Positions 14,126 to 21,828 of a stretch of 64,000 bases of DNA are shown here, one piece after another. Numbering within the stretch: position 1 is the stretch's first letter; every line of letters begins with the position of its first letter. Source of the DNA: JAAXHF01 sp963665955 (GTDB lineage: Bacteria > Desulfobacterota > Binatia > Bin18); the NCBI GenBank assembly GCA_965231765.1, contig OZ246887.1, positions 310,001-374,000 on the forward strand. The letters are read 5' to 3'. Below the pieces are notes generated by a model, which worked only from the letters and a program-made list of their open reading frames with translations, was not told the origin of the DNA and ran no database searches. The translations under genes were made by a program, and so were the position numbers.

Positions 14126-16900
14126 ATGGCACGAAGAGAGATCGAGGACGATAAAAAATCGTATAGTGGACTATTCCTCTTTGCCGTGGGCTTATTGCTC
14201 TTGGGAACAGTCTGGACAGTGTGGGACGACTCTGTCTCGCGTCGCCCGTGGAAAAAATACCAAGCCGCTTTCGCTCGTATCTCCTACGATAAGCTGACCG
14301 CTGACCTCCAGAAAGAGGATGAACGTCTAGCAAATGATCCTGCCTACCAAGAGGCTACGTCGCAGCTTGCAGAAGCCGAAGCCCAGATCAGTGGCGGCGA
14401 GGGCGCCGAACGCTTGGCCAAGCTTGAGAGTGACCTTGCAGTTGCAGAAGTGACGGCCAGTGATGCAGAAAATGCATTGCGCCTCGTCCGTAGCGAGATT
14501 GAAGTTGCCTGGTATGAGTACGATCATGCCATTATTACTGGGCAGCCGACCAAAGAACCCAAGGAACATTTGGATGGGCTCGAGGCTGAAGCAGCAGTCT
14601 TGGATGCAGACTTCCAAGCCAAAACAGCCCAGCGGGACCAGATCCAGAACGAAATCGACGAAATAAACCTGGCTATTGTCGAGTCAAAAAATAAGATCCG
14701 TAGGCTGGCCTCTGACCGGGAACGGCTCAAGCAGCGTCTGGATGATACAGTCCTGTTTGCTTCAAACGGGTTTATGATCCCGTATTTTCCCTCCATTGAG
14801 CAAGTTGTCTTACCCGAGTTTGATCGGAGTAACTTTGATACGCCACTCCAACGGGTAGACCGGTGCATTTCTTGCCATGTCGGGATTGACCGGGCCGGAT
14901 TTGAAGACCAACCCAACCCGTATAAAACTCACCCGCATCGCAAGGTATTGCTGGGCAATCATCTCGGCTGCACGCCGTGTCATGATGGCCAAGGGGTTGC
15001 CACTAATAGTATTGAGCAGGCTCACGGGAACGTGCAATTCTGGGAGCATCCTCTTCTGGAAGGCGAAAAGCTGCAGGCGAACTGCATTAAGTGCCATGCC
15101 AATGCCCAAGATGTGCAATTTGCCGAGAATATCGCCCAGGGGGAAAAACTGTTTATGCAGGTTGGCTGCACCGGCTGCCACCTTGTTGAAGGATATGGTG
15201 AGACACGAAAAATCGCTCCATATCTGAGGCGCGTCGCTGCCAAAGCCGATCCGTCATGGCTGGTGGAGTGGGTGACAAACCCGCACGAATTTCGGCCCCA
15301 AACCCGCATGCCCCAATTTTTCTTCAACGAGGATCAGGGCAAAGCGATTGCCGCATATCTCTTGAAAGTCAGTAAAGAAGAAGGCAGTGAGTGGCTGGCT
15401 TCTCGCCCCCAACCAGACGGCATTGATCCGAGTAATGCTGAGCAGGTCGAAAAAGGTAAAGCATTGGTCGATAGCGTTGGCTGCCGCGGGTGTCACATCG
15501 TTGAACAGGGACAAACGGCAACCCTTATTGGCTCTGAGAAAACGTATGCCCCGATTCTTGCCCGCGTCGCGGAAAAGACCAATCCACGCTGGTTGTACTA
15601 CTGGATTAAGAACCCGCGTGAATACTCGCCACATACCGCCATGCCAAGTCTCCGCCTGACTGATGATGAAGCAAAATCCATTGTCTCGTACCTCATGACC
15701 CTCGGCGAAAAACCAGCCCAATTTACTGCCCGACCTGACCTAGAAGATGCAGATCTCATCAACCAAGGCGAAGGACTCGTTCGTCAATATGGCTGCCACG
15801 GCTGCCATGAAATCCCTGGTATGGAAAAAGAAGGCCGTATCGGTGTCGAACTGTCCGCCTTTGGCTCAAAGACGCTTGAGGAGCTTTTCTTTGGCAACCG
15901 TACAGACGTGCCGCATAGCTGGGACGGGTGGACTGATTACAAAATAAAAGAGCCACGTGGCTACGCAACCGAGCGGATTGAGCAGATCATGCCGTGGTTT
16001 AATTTACCAGACGAGGACATCAAACTGATTCGTGTTTTTCTGTCGAGTCGGACGGAAGGCGAATTTGGAGAAGCCTATCAGGCCCACAATGAGTGGACTC
16101 ACAATCTGGTTGAAGGTCAGCGTATGGTCCAGTACTACAACTGCACTGGCTGCCACATCATTGAAAACAAAGGTGGTGACATCCGTACTCTATATCAAGA
16201 AAGTCCAACTCTTGCCCCCCCGATTTTAAATGGGCAGGGAGAGAAAGTGCAGCCCGCATGGTTTTACGAATTTCTGAAAGGCCCGATACCGATTCGGCCC
16301 TGGCTCGAGATTCGTATGCCGACCTTCCATTTTGACGATACTGATGCCCGGACGGCCGTTGACTACTTTATCGCCCAGGCCCAGCTCGAAAACCCATATT
16401 CGTATGTCAATCCAGCTGAGCTCTCACCCGACATGCTGCATGCTGGTGAAGTATTGATGTCAAACGACTACTTCGCCTGCTTCTCGTGTCATCAGCAAGG
16501 CGACCAAAAGCCGGAAGGTCCGCCTGAAGGCTGGGCACCCGATTTAGAGCTGGCAAAGGACCGCCTCAATCCCGAATGGGTCGTCAAGTGGATTGAAGAC
16601 CCACAGAATATGATGCCTGGGACACGTATGCCGAGTTTCTACCCTGGTGGACCGGACGATATCTTAGACGCCAATGAGCCGCTCCAGATGGAAGCCATGC
16701 GGGACTATATTTGGACACTGGGGCAGCCACAGATGGCGAAACTGGCACAGCCTGAGGCTTCTCCTTCTCCTGAATCAGCTTCTGGGGGCGTTGAGACACC
16801 TGTCGAGAGTCTACAGCCAGCACCTACCGAAACACCACTCGAAGCTCAGTCTGAAGAAACGGCTGCGATAGAGAGTGGAAAAGCCAAACCTTCTGCATAA
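14126..16900 (+). CDS. Membrane-anchored octaheme cytochrome c with coiled-coil stalk
   Basis: 924 residues from the ATG at 14126, which follows the 56-residue gene by 10 bases; an in-frame ATG at 14054 lies inside that gene and is rejected. An N-terminal membrane helix (SGLFLFAVGLLLLGTVWTVW) leads into about 150 residues of Glu/Ala/Lys-rich coiled coil. Eight CXXCH heme sites follow, near residues 246, 281, 319, 347, 452, 556, 672 and 784. From the fourth on they are spaced about 100-120 residues apart, with repeated phrases (GCxGCH, then NPxxxxPxTxMP), showing tandem cytochrome c domains. The tail is Pro/Glu/Ser-rich. It probably replaces cytochrome f/c1 as electron outlet of the bc complex. 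Confidence 0.9.
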   Translation: MARREIEDDKKSYSGLFLFAVGLLLLGTVWTVWDDSVSRRPWKKYQAAFARISYDKLTADLQKEDERLANDPAYQEATSQLAEAEAQISGGEGAERLAKLESDLAVAEVTASDAENALRLVRSEIEVAWYEYDHAIITGQPTKEPKEHLDGLEAEAAVLDADFQAKTAQRDQIQNEIDEINLAIVESKNKIRRLASDRERLKQRLDDTVLFASNGFMIPYFPSIEQVVLPEFDRSNFDTPLQRVDRCISCHVGIDRAGFEDQPNPYKTHPHRKVLLGNHLGCTPCHDGQGVATNSIEQAHGNVQFWEHPLLEGEKLQANCIKCHANAQDVQFAENIAQGEKLFMQVGCTGCHLVEGYGETRKIAPYLRRVAAKADPSWLVEWVTNPHEFRPQTRMPQFFFNEDQGKAIAAYLLKVSKEEGSEWLASRPQPDGIDPSNAEQVEKGKALVDSVGCRGCHIVEQGQTATLIGSEKTYAPILARVAEKTNPRWLYYWIKNPREYSPHTAMPSLRLTDDEAKSIVSYLMTLGEKPAQFTARPDLEDADLINQGEGLVRQYGCHGCHEIPGMEKEGRIGVELSAFGSKTLEELFFGNRTDVPHSWDGWTDYKIKEPRGYATERIEQIMPWFNLPDEDIKLIRVFLSSRTEGEFGEAYQAHNEWTHNLVEGQRMVQYYNCTGCHIIENKGGDIRTLYQESPTLAPPILNGQGEKVQPAWFYEFLKGPIPIRPWLEIRMPTFHFDDTDARTAVDYFIAQAQLENPYSYVNPAELSPDMLHAGEVLMSNDYFACFSCHQQGDQKPEGPPEGWAPDLELAKDRLNPEWVVKWIEDPQNMMPGTRMPSFYPGGPDDILDANEPLQMEAMRDYIWTLGQPQMAKLAQPEASPSPESASGGVETPVESLQPAPTETPLEAQSEETAAIESGKAKPSA

Positions 16901-16968
16901 AAGCATAACTAATAACGATAAGCTGTGTTCATTAGGATCAGAAAGCTTAACCTGTCTAAGGAGGAGAA

Positions 16969-17697
16969 ATGCGTAGACAAAGTCTCAAACGATTGGCCCA
17001 GATTGTTGCCGTGAGCCTACCGGCTCTGCTCGTTTCAACGTCCTGGGGATATGAAGCCGGTGCTGTTGCCAATGGAGGAAAGATCACTGGAACGGTGAAG
17101 TTTGCTGGAGAAGCACCAGCAATGCCAAAGATTGAAGTCACAAAAGACGCGGCAGTGTGCGCGAAGACGGACAAGTTTGACGAAGCGCTGGCTGTTGGAG
17201 AAGGCAGTGGGTTGAAGAATGTTGTTGTTTCGATCACCAACATTGAAAAAGGGAAAGCGCAAGTTGCTGAAGGCGCAACCCTTGATCAAAAAGAGTGTAT
17301 TTACACCCCCCGAGTTATTCTCTCCTCAGCAGGTGCTGAGCTGAATATCCTGAATAATGATGGTATTCTGCACAATATTCACACCTATAGTGAAGCGAAC
17401 CCATCAATCAATAAAGCTCAGCCTAAATTCCGTAAAAAGATGAAGCAGAAATTCGAAAAGCCAGAGACCGTACGGCTTGAGTGCGATGCGCATAGCTGGA
17501 TGAAGGGCTGGCTCGTGGTGACCGATCATCCGTATTATGCTGTGACAGATGGCAGCGGTGCTTTTGAGTTAGGGGATGTGCCAGCAGGCTCGTACACCTT
17601 GAAATTCTGGCATGAAACGTTGGGTGAAGCGACTCAAGACGTTACCGTTGAAGCTGGTGGTGACGCCTCTGTGTCTGTTGAAATGGCCCAAAAGTAA
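16969..17697 (+). CDS. Exported cupredoxin-like protein with carboxypeptidase-regulatory-type domain
   Basis: 242 residues with a signal peptide (RRQSLKRLAQIVAVSLPALL, cleavage near SWG). The middle part resembles methylamine-type or plastocyanin-like cupredoxins: a His in LHNIHTYSE, then CDAHSWMKGW, which supplies Cys, His and Met as in a type 1 copper site. The last 60 residues (VTDGSGAFELGDVPAGSYTL) look like a carboxypeptidase regulatory-like beta-sandwich. A strong ribosome site (AAGGAGGAG) precedes the ATG. Directly downstream of the octaheme cytochrome, it is a reasonable soluble periplasmic electron acceptor; that role is inferred from position. Confidence 0.85.
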   Translation: MRRQSLKRLAQIVAVSLPALLVSTSWGYEAGAVANGGKITGTVKFAGEAPAMPKIEVTKDAAVCAKTDKFDEALAVGEGSGLKNVVVSITNIEKGKAQVAEGATLDQKECIYTPRVILSSAGAELNILNNDGILHNIHTYSEANPSINKAQPKFRKKMKQKFEKPETVRLECDAHSWMKGWLVVTDHPYYAVTDGSGAFELGDVPAGSYTLKFWHETLGEATQDVTVEAGGDASVSVEMAQK

Positions 17698-18003
17698 AAT
17701 CGGCCGGAGTGGACCGGGGTGCTGCTGGGGCTAACGTCCTGCCGCTGCAACAACCCCATGTCGGCATAAATCCTAGTTAGTGCCCCGATCCCTCTATCCT
17801 GGTAAAAGCCTGATTAAGATTCAGGAAACGGCACGGCAGGCAGGAGAGTCAAAGTTCATCAAGAGCGATTCGTGCCAGCGGCAAGACAACCCTGATTTGT
17901 CATGAGTCCTGTCCCGAGGTAGACGATTCTTCGCTATCGGCCCCCGATCTTCGCTGATTCTTTCGGATATAGTTACACAAAAGCATCTAAGGCAGTCGGG
18001 AGA
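17698..18003. other. Intergenic region without a recognised gene
   Basis: About 300 bases between convergent genes. It contains G/C-rich stretches able to pair weakly (GGGGTGCTGC against GCAACAACCCC) and no frame with a ribosome site. I see no clear T-tailed terminator. Confidence 0.5.
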
Positions 18004-18852
18004 TTATGACTGCCTTGCTTTCTTAAATAGGGGCTCCCCACTCTGCCAATGTTGGGCAAGATCGGGAATATCCATATCGAGGGCTTGTGACAGAGCATCG
18101 GACAGCTCATAGGTCGCACCATCGAGACCAGCTTTGCTCAGGCTATCACACAATCCGTTGAGCACTGAGTTACCCATCACATAGGCATAAGTGTCGATAG
18201 GGACTTGAGGAGAGGTCTTGCCATATCCATACGCCTGCTCACAGTCTTCAAGACTGAGAGAGTTCCAGCCCCGGCATTTCAATGGCCGGGCTTCATAGGC
18301 CATACAGCGATTGTCTTGTAGGAGTGGGCAGGCAACCGGGGCTGTTGTTTGCACTGTTTGGGTTTGCAAGCGTTGGGCTATTCGGTTTTTGACTGCTTTC
18401 AGCTCTTCCGCGGTACAATGGTCCTGTAGCCAATTGGCGAGGTGAACAGCTTCGGCGGCCGTTACCAAGACAGCTGGTAGGTAACAGCAGAAGGCGCACC
18501 CAGCCCGGCAGGCGCGCTGATCTTTTTGAGTGGACTGCTCAATTGTTAAATCTGCCCAATGATGGGCATTGTCGACGATCCGAGCGACAACGCTGTCTTT
18601 TTCTTTTGCCTGAAGAAAAGTCGTAGCATCATGGAATTCGGCGGCATAGACATGCAGTTCTTCTCCTGCGGCTGGCGGCAGCCCTTGGGCAATCAGCCCT
18701 TGGATGACATGATGGACATCCTCTGGTGACGTCGCCTGCTGCAGTTCTGACTTAACGCGACGAATGAATTTGTGGGGTGGCGGTGTTGATTGATGAAGGG
18801 CTGCGGGGGAGCGGTGTTGTTTGGCTTGTCTTCGTCGCTCGGCGCGGTTCAT
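18004..18852 (-). CDS. YkgJ-type cysteine-cluster protein
   Basis: 282 residues from the ATG at 18852, which has AGGAG six bases upstream; a farther start at 18867 is less likely. Cysteines are grouped as in the zinc/iron-chelating CxxCxxCC family (PF03692): CRAGCAFCC in the middle, then CPLLQDNRCMAYEARPLKCR and a further Cys in EDCEQAYG. The N-terminus is basic (NRAERRRQAKQHR). Such proteins probably bind a metal or cluster; the biochemical role is unsettled. It is transcribed away from the cupin gene at 19011. Confidence 0.85.
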   Translation of the reverse strand: MNRAERRRQAKQHRSPAALHQSTPPPHKFIRRVKSELQQATSPEDVHHVIQGLIAQGLPPAAGEELHVYAAEFHDATTFLQAKEKDSVVARIVDNAHHWADLTIEQSTQKDQRACRAGCAFCCYLPAVLVTAAEAVHLANWLQDHCTAEELKAVKNRIAQRLQTQTVQTTAPVACPLLQDNRCMAYEARPLKCRGWNSLSLEDCEQAYGYGKTSPQVPIDTYAYVMGNSVLNGLCDSLSKAGLDGATYELSDALSQALDMDIPDLAQHWQSGEPLFKKARQS

Positions 18853-19010
18853 GTTCGTCTCCTGCATCCTTTTTATGAGGCATGCCTGCTTTGTGTCAAG
18901 CTGAGGTATGAAGCAGAGCGGGTCCCCCGAGGGTTGTGCTCGAAGGGGCTTGCATACTGGCGATTTGCCTGCTTACAATACCTAGCTGATTTATGAAGGG
19001 AGGGAGAAAC

Positions 19011-19508
19011 ATGGCCAACGTGACTCAAGTATTTGACCCGCTGGATTCTTCACTGATTCAGACGGACAAAGTGGATTGGATTGATAGCGGAGGAGGAAAT
19101 CTCTTTAAAGTATTACGCATTAGCAAAGAGACGGGCGCGTGGAGTGCACTGATCAAGGCGCCAAAAGGCCAGGTCAATCCACCCCACACACATCTGGGCG
19201 CGGCTGATTTTTACGTTATCTCGGGCGGTTTTGATTATCGGGGCGGTTCTGCGCGGGAAGGGGACTGGGTCTATGAAGCAGCTGGGGCGGTCCATGAAGC
19301 GACCTCACATCCTGTAGACACCGTATATCTTGCGAATGTGTACGGACCAGTTGGCTTCCATGACGAGGACGGCAATATTGCGCAGGTGTTGGACTGGCGG
19401 GCTATTCAGCTCATGGTCGATGGAGCGAAGAAAAAGAAGCCCAAAGCGGCAGCCAAACGGGCTGCGAAAAAAACGGTGAGTGCCCGTACGAGAAAAAGAG
19501 CGGCCTAG
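19011..19508 (+). CDS. Cupin-domain protein (ChrR/acetophenone-dioxygenase-like fold)
   Basis: 165 residues. The cupin core has PPHTHLGAADFYVISGGFDY, with a His pair and a Glu/His further on (GAVHEATSHPVDTVY), the usual metal-binding pattern. The C-terminal 30 residues are a Lys/Ala/Arg-rich tail (KKKKPKAAAKRAAKKTVSAR) as on nucleic-acid-binding or histone-H1-like tails, odd for a cupin. The ATG at 19011 follows GGGAGGGAG. A shortened copy of this gene lies 700 bases downstream (20142-20242). Confidence 0.8.
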   Translation: MANVTQVFDPLDSSLIQTDKVDWIDSGGGNLFKVLRISKETGAWSALIKAPKGQVNPPHTHLGAADFYVISGGFDYRGGSAREGDWVYEAAGAVHEATSHPVDTVYLANVYGPVGFHDEDGNIAQVLDWRAIQLMVDGAKKKKPKAAAKRAAKKTVSARTRKRAA

Positions 19509-19526
19509 GGTATAAAGGTTTTCCAT

Positions 19527-19575
19527 ACTGGCGGGACCTGCGAGATCAGGGTCTGCCAGTGTGCTTCGTTTTGTT
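19527..19575 (+). terminator. Probable terminator after the cupin gene
   Basis: ACTGGCGGGACCT and AGGGTCTGCCAGT form an imperfect stem of about 13 bases around a short loop, followed by a T-rich tail (TTCGTTTTGTTT), 20 bases after the cupin stop codon. Confidence 0.5.
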
Positions 19576-19664
19576 TAGCTATGTCCTGAAACATCAGGGT
19601 GTCGACTGGCCTAGTAGGGACTCCATGCCGGGTTCAATCTGTGGAAATAGGAAGCCTCCTTTCT

Positions 19665-19700
19665 AAAATACAAAATTGACTATAGTCAATTTTGTATTTT
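19665..19700. promoter_or_regulatory. 36-bp perfect palindrome, TTGACTATAGTCAA core
   Basis: The 18-base half AAAATACAAAATTGACTA is followed by its exact reverse complement. The same core recurs in the palindrome at 19924 and imperfectly (GACTATAGTC) near 20041. A repeated perfect operator-like site suggests binding of a dimeric regulator, or a mobile palindromic repeat; nothing in the window shows which. Confidence 0.6.
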
Positions 19701-19707
19701 CCGCTAA

Positions 19708-19774
19708 TAAGCGATTCCCGAGACCAGATTAGCTGAATTGTAAAGGATCAAAGACTGGTCTCGGGAATCGCTTA
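19708..19774. repeat. 20-bp perfect inverted repeat with 27-base spacer
   Basis: TAAGCGATTCCCGAGACCAG at 19708-19727 is matched exactly in inverse orientation by CTGGTCTCGGGAATCGCTTA at 19755-19774. There is no T-run after it, so it is not a standard terminator. It starts eight bases after the 36-bp palindrome, so the two may be parts of one element. Confidence 0.8.
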
Positions 19775-19923
19775 AAGGGGAGGGCTCTAAGATGGAACGG
19801 GTAAAAAGTAGCATGTGTTGCCGGGCTTGTTTGGTAGCCTCTCTTTGCAGTTCTGTGCTTATACAAAAAGTCCGAGTTCAGGCCATATGGCTGTCTGTTA
19901 GATCAGAGATATAGAGTGTAATA

Positions 19924-19957
19924 AAAATACATTTTGACTATAGTCAAAATGTATTTT
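19924..19957. promoter_or_regulatory. 34-bp perfect palindrome, TTGACTATAGTCAA core
   Basis: The 17-base half AAAATACATTTTGACTA is followed by its exact reverse complement. It shares AAAATACA and the TTGACTATAGTCAA core with the palindrome 260 bases upstream but differs between them, so the two arms have changed together, as expected for a structure under selection. Confidence 0.6.
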
Positions 19958-20141
19958 CCAATTTTTAAATAACTTTTTCTTCGGAATTTAGATGCAAAAA
20001 TGAATGTTTTTAAAGGTTTTACTGCTTGGAATAAATATTTTTGACTATAGTCTATATTTGATTTTGGGACGAAGTGTTCGGAAATCTGTTCAAAACGCCT
20101 TGTTCCACGAAGATGCAGAGCATGCTTATACCTTTACTTTA

Positions 20142-20346
20142 GGCGCGGCTGATTTTTACGTTATCTCGGCAGGTGTTGGACTGGCGGGCTATTCAGCTCA
20201 TGGTCGATGGAGCGAAGAAGAAGGAGTCCAAAGCGGCAGCCAATCAACGGCTCCGATCGTACGCGGAGTGTTATTGAATGTGATGACCCCGCTGGCTGGC
20301 ATGCGGCACCGATCAGCACCGCGAGGGCGCGGATGATTTTGGTCAT
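20142..20346. pseudogene. Deleted cupin copy fused to the 5' stub of an exported-protein gene
   Basis: Bases 20142-20242 (plus) repeat the cupin gene: GGCGCGGCTGATTTTTACGT and a few more bases, then a jump to the CAGGTGTTGGACTGGCGGGC region and the Lys-rich tail. About 150 bases of the middle of the gene are missing. Right after it, on the minus strand from an ATG at 20346 with AAGGAA upstream, comes the start of another gene, MTKIIRALAVLIGAACQPAG, a signal-peptide-like sequence whose frame runs into the inverted cupin copy. Both parts are non-functional remnants joined by recombination. Confidence 0.75.
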
Positions 20347-20512
20347 TGGGGATTCCTTGTTGTTGCGGATCGTGTGGGGCGTTCTCGAGGGCGTTATTGC
20401 AATGAGGAATGCTCCGAAGGCTAGACCATCTTCCATCAGAGGTTTGATCTATTTTAAAGTTGACATAATATATATTATCAGACATAAAATATGGAGGAGG
20501 CTTACCCCCTTT

Positions 20513-21169
20513 CTAATCGACCTTCTGCTCGACAATCTCCTTCAATGGCGAATTCACTCCAGAGTCTAGAAACTTTTGATAATATGATTTCGCTCCTTCT
20601 GCATCATCAGCCTGTTCCAATATTTTTGCAGTCGCCAGGAACGCCTCGGATTGACCAGGCCCTTCAATCTCAGCAGCTTTTGCATATCTGGTACGCGCGA
20701 CTTCAGTCTCGCCACTTTCCTCAGCTGTCTTACCGAGCTTCAGTAAGGCAAGTTGCACAAGATAATGCCCTTCTTCGTCGCCTTCGCCTCCGAGCACAGC
20801 CTCATACGCCCGCAGCGCTTTGTCCGGCTGATCTGTTTTCTCGTAGGCTTCTCCAAGCTTGAGGAGGGCTAGCTGACGAGCACGGCCCTCTAACTGCTCT
20901 GCAGCCAACGCAAAGTGAGTGATGGCACTCTCCGTTTGGTCGTTGGTCATTTCCACAAGACCGCTTCGAATCGCCTCCAAACCACGGGCTCTCTCGGAAC
21001 TCCAATACAGGGATAAGCCAGTCCCAACAATGATGACGCCAAGAATACAAGCTGCACCCCAGCCGACAAGCCTGAGATGTTCTTCAAGCCAACTCCCAAT
21101 CTTGCTGAACCAGTTGGCAACATACTCAATGGGCTGCTGTGATAGACTCGCTTTTCTCTGCTGATTCAT
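20513..21169 (-). CDS. YfgM-like membrane-anchored TPR protein
   Basis: 218 residues: a cytosolic N-terminus, one membrane helix (LVGWGAACILGVIIVGTGLS, about residues 35-54), then helical TPR repeats facing the periplasm (ALLKLGEAYEKTDQPDKALR and ALLKLGKTAEESGETEVAR). This is the layout of YfgM/TPR_21 proteins, which work beside the Sec translocon in envelope protein quality control. It is the last gene of the minus-strand run ATPase, VWA protein, DUF151 nuclease, TPR protein. Confidence 0.8.
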   Translation of the reverse strand: MNQQRKASLSQQPIEYVANWFSKIGSWLEEHLRLVGWGAACILGVIIVGTGLSLYWSSERARGLEAIRSGLVEMTNDQTESAITHFALAAEQLEGRARQLALLKLGEAYEKTDQPDKALRAYEAVLGGEGDEEGHYLVQLALLKLGKTAEESGETEVARTRYAKAAEIEGPGQSEAFLATAKILEQADDAEGAKSYYQKFLDSGVNSPLKEIVEQKVD

Positions 21170-21245
21170 GAAATTCTCGGCTCATAGTAAGAATAGTCGT
21201 GCGAGGGAAAGCGGAGAAAGCATCCTCTCCGCTCAAGGAACCGGA

Positions 21246-21764
21246 TTACATTTTATATTTAAAGTCGTCAGGAGACATCTTTTCCAAAATCTCAGCCCAT
21301 TTATCTCGGGAAACACTCGACAGATTTGTTTCTTCTTGTGTGTCCTCAAGTTGCTGCAAGACATTTGATGCCTCAAGCACTTGCTTAGCCACAAATATCG
21401 GACTCTTCGTACGCAAGGCAAGAGAAATTGCATCACTCGGACGCGAGTCAATGCTGAGTTTCTTATCTCCTACCTGCAGGCAGATTGTTGCGTAGTACGT
21501 ATTGTCTCGCAGCTCTGTCACTTCGATGGATTCAATCTCTCCCCCCAGCTGGCTGATCAGATCACGCAACAGATCGTGCGTCATCGGTCGGGCCATCTTG
21601 ATCCCCTCTAGCTCTGTAGCCATGGCAGTCGCTTCCATCAACCCGATCCATATCGGGAGAGTCAACTTGTTTTCTGCGTCTTTGAGAATAACGATCGGCG
21701 TTTTTGTCACTGGGTCAAGGGTTAACCCGCCAATGCGCATCTCAATAAAATTCTCTCGGGCCAT
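21246..21764 (-). CDS. DUF151 bifunctional nuclease family protein
   Basis: 172 residues with the full bifunctional-nuclease domain (PF02577): ILKDAENKLTLPIWIGLMEA, then MTHDLLRDLISQLGGEI and SIDSRPSDAISLALRTKSPI. Family members have been reported to act on RNA and DNA, mainly in plants; bacterial roles are poorly known. The start follows GGGGGAAAAT. It lies 64 bases after the VWA gene in the same direction and is probably co-transcribed. Confidence 0.92.
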   Translation of the reverse strand: MARENFIEMRIGGLTLDPVTKTPIVILKDAENKLTLPIWIGLMEATAMATELEGIKMARPMTHDLLRDLISQLGGEIESIEVTELRDNTYYATICLQVGDKKLSIDSRPSDAISLALRTKSPIFVAKQVLEASNVLQQLEDTQEETNLSSVSRDKWAEILEKMSPDDFKYKM

Positions 21765-21828
21765 ATTTTCCCCCTTGTTCCCCCATTATAAAACATCGTA
21801 CCAATTCCACGTTGGGAGTCCAATTCAA

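Larger units (their letters stand above)
19576..20512. other. Degenerate 1-kb region without intact genes
   Basis: No open frame here has both a ribosome site and a recognisable product. It holds two perfect palindromes with the same core, a third imperfect one near 20037, a 20-bp inverted repeat, a deleted cupin copy and the 5' stub of an exported protein gene. It is visibly more AT-rich than the genes around it. Confidence 0.7.
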
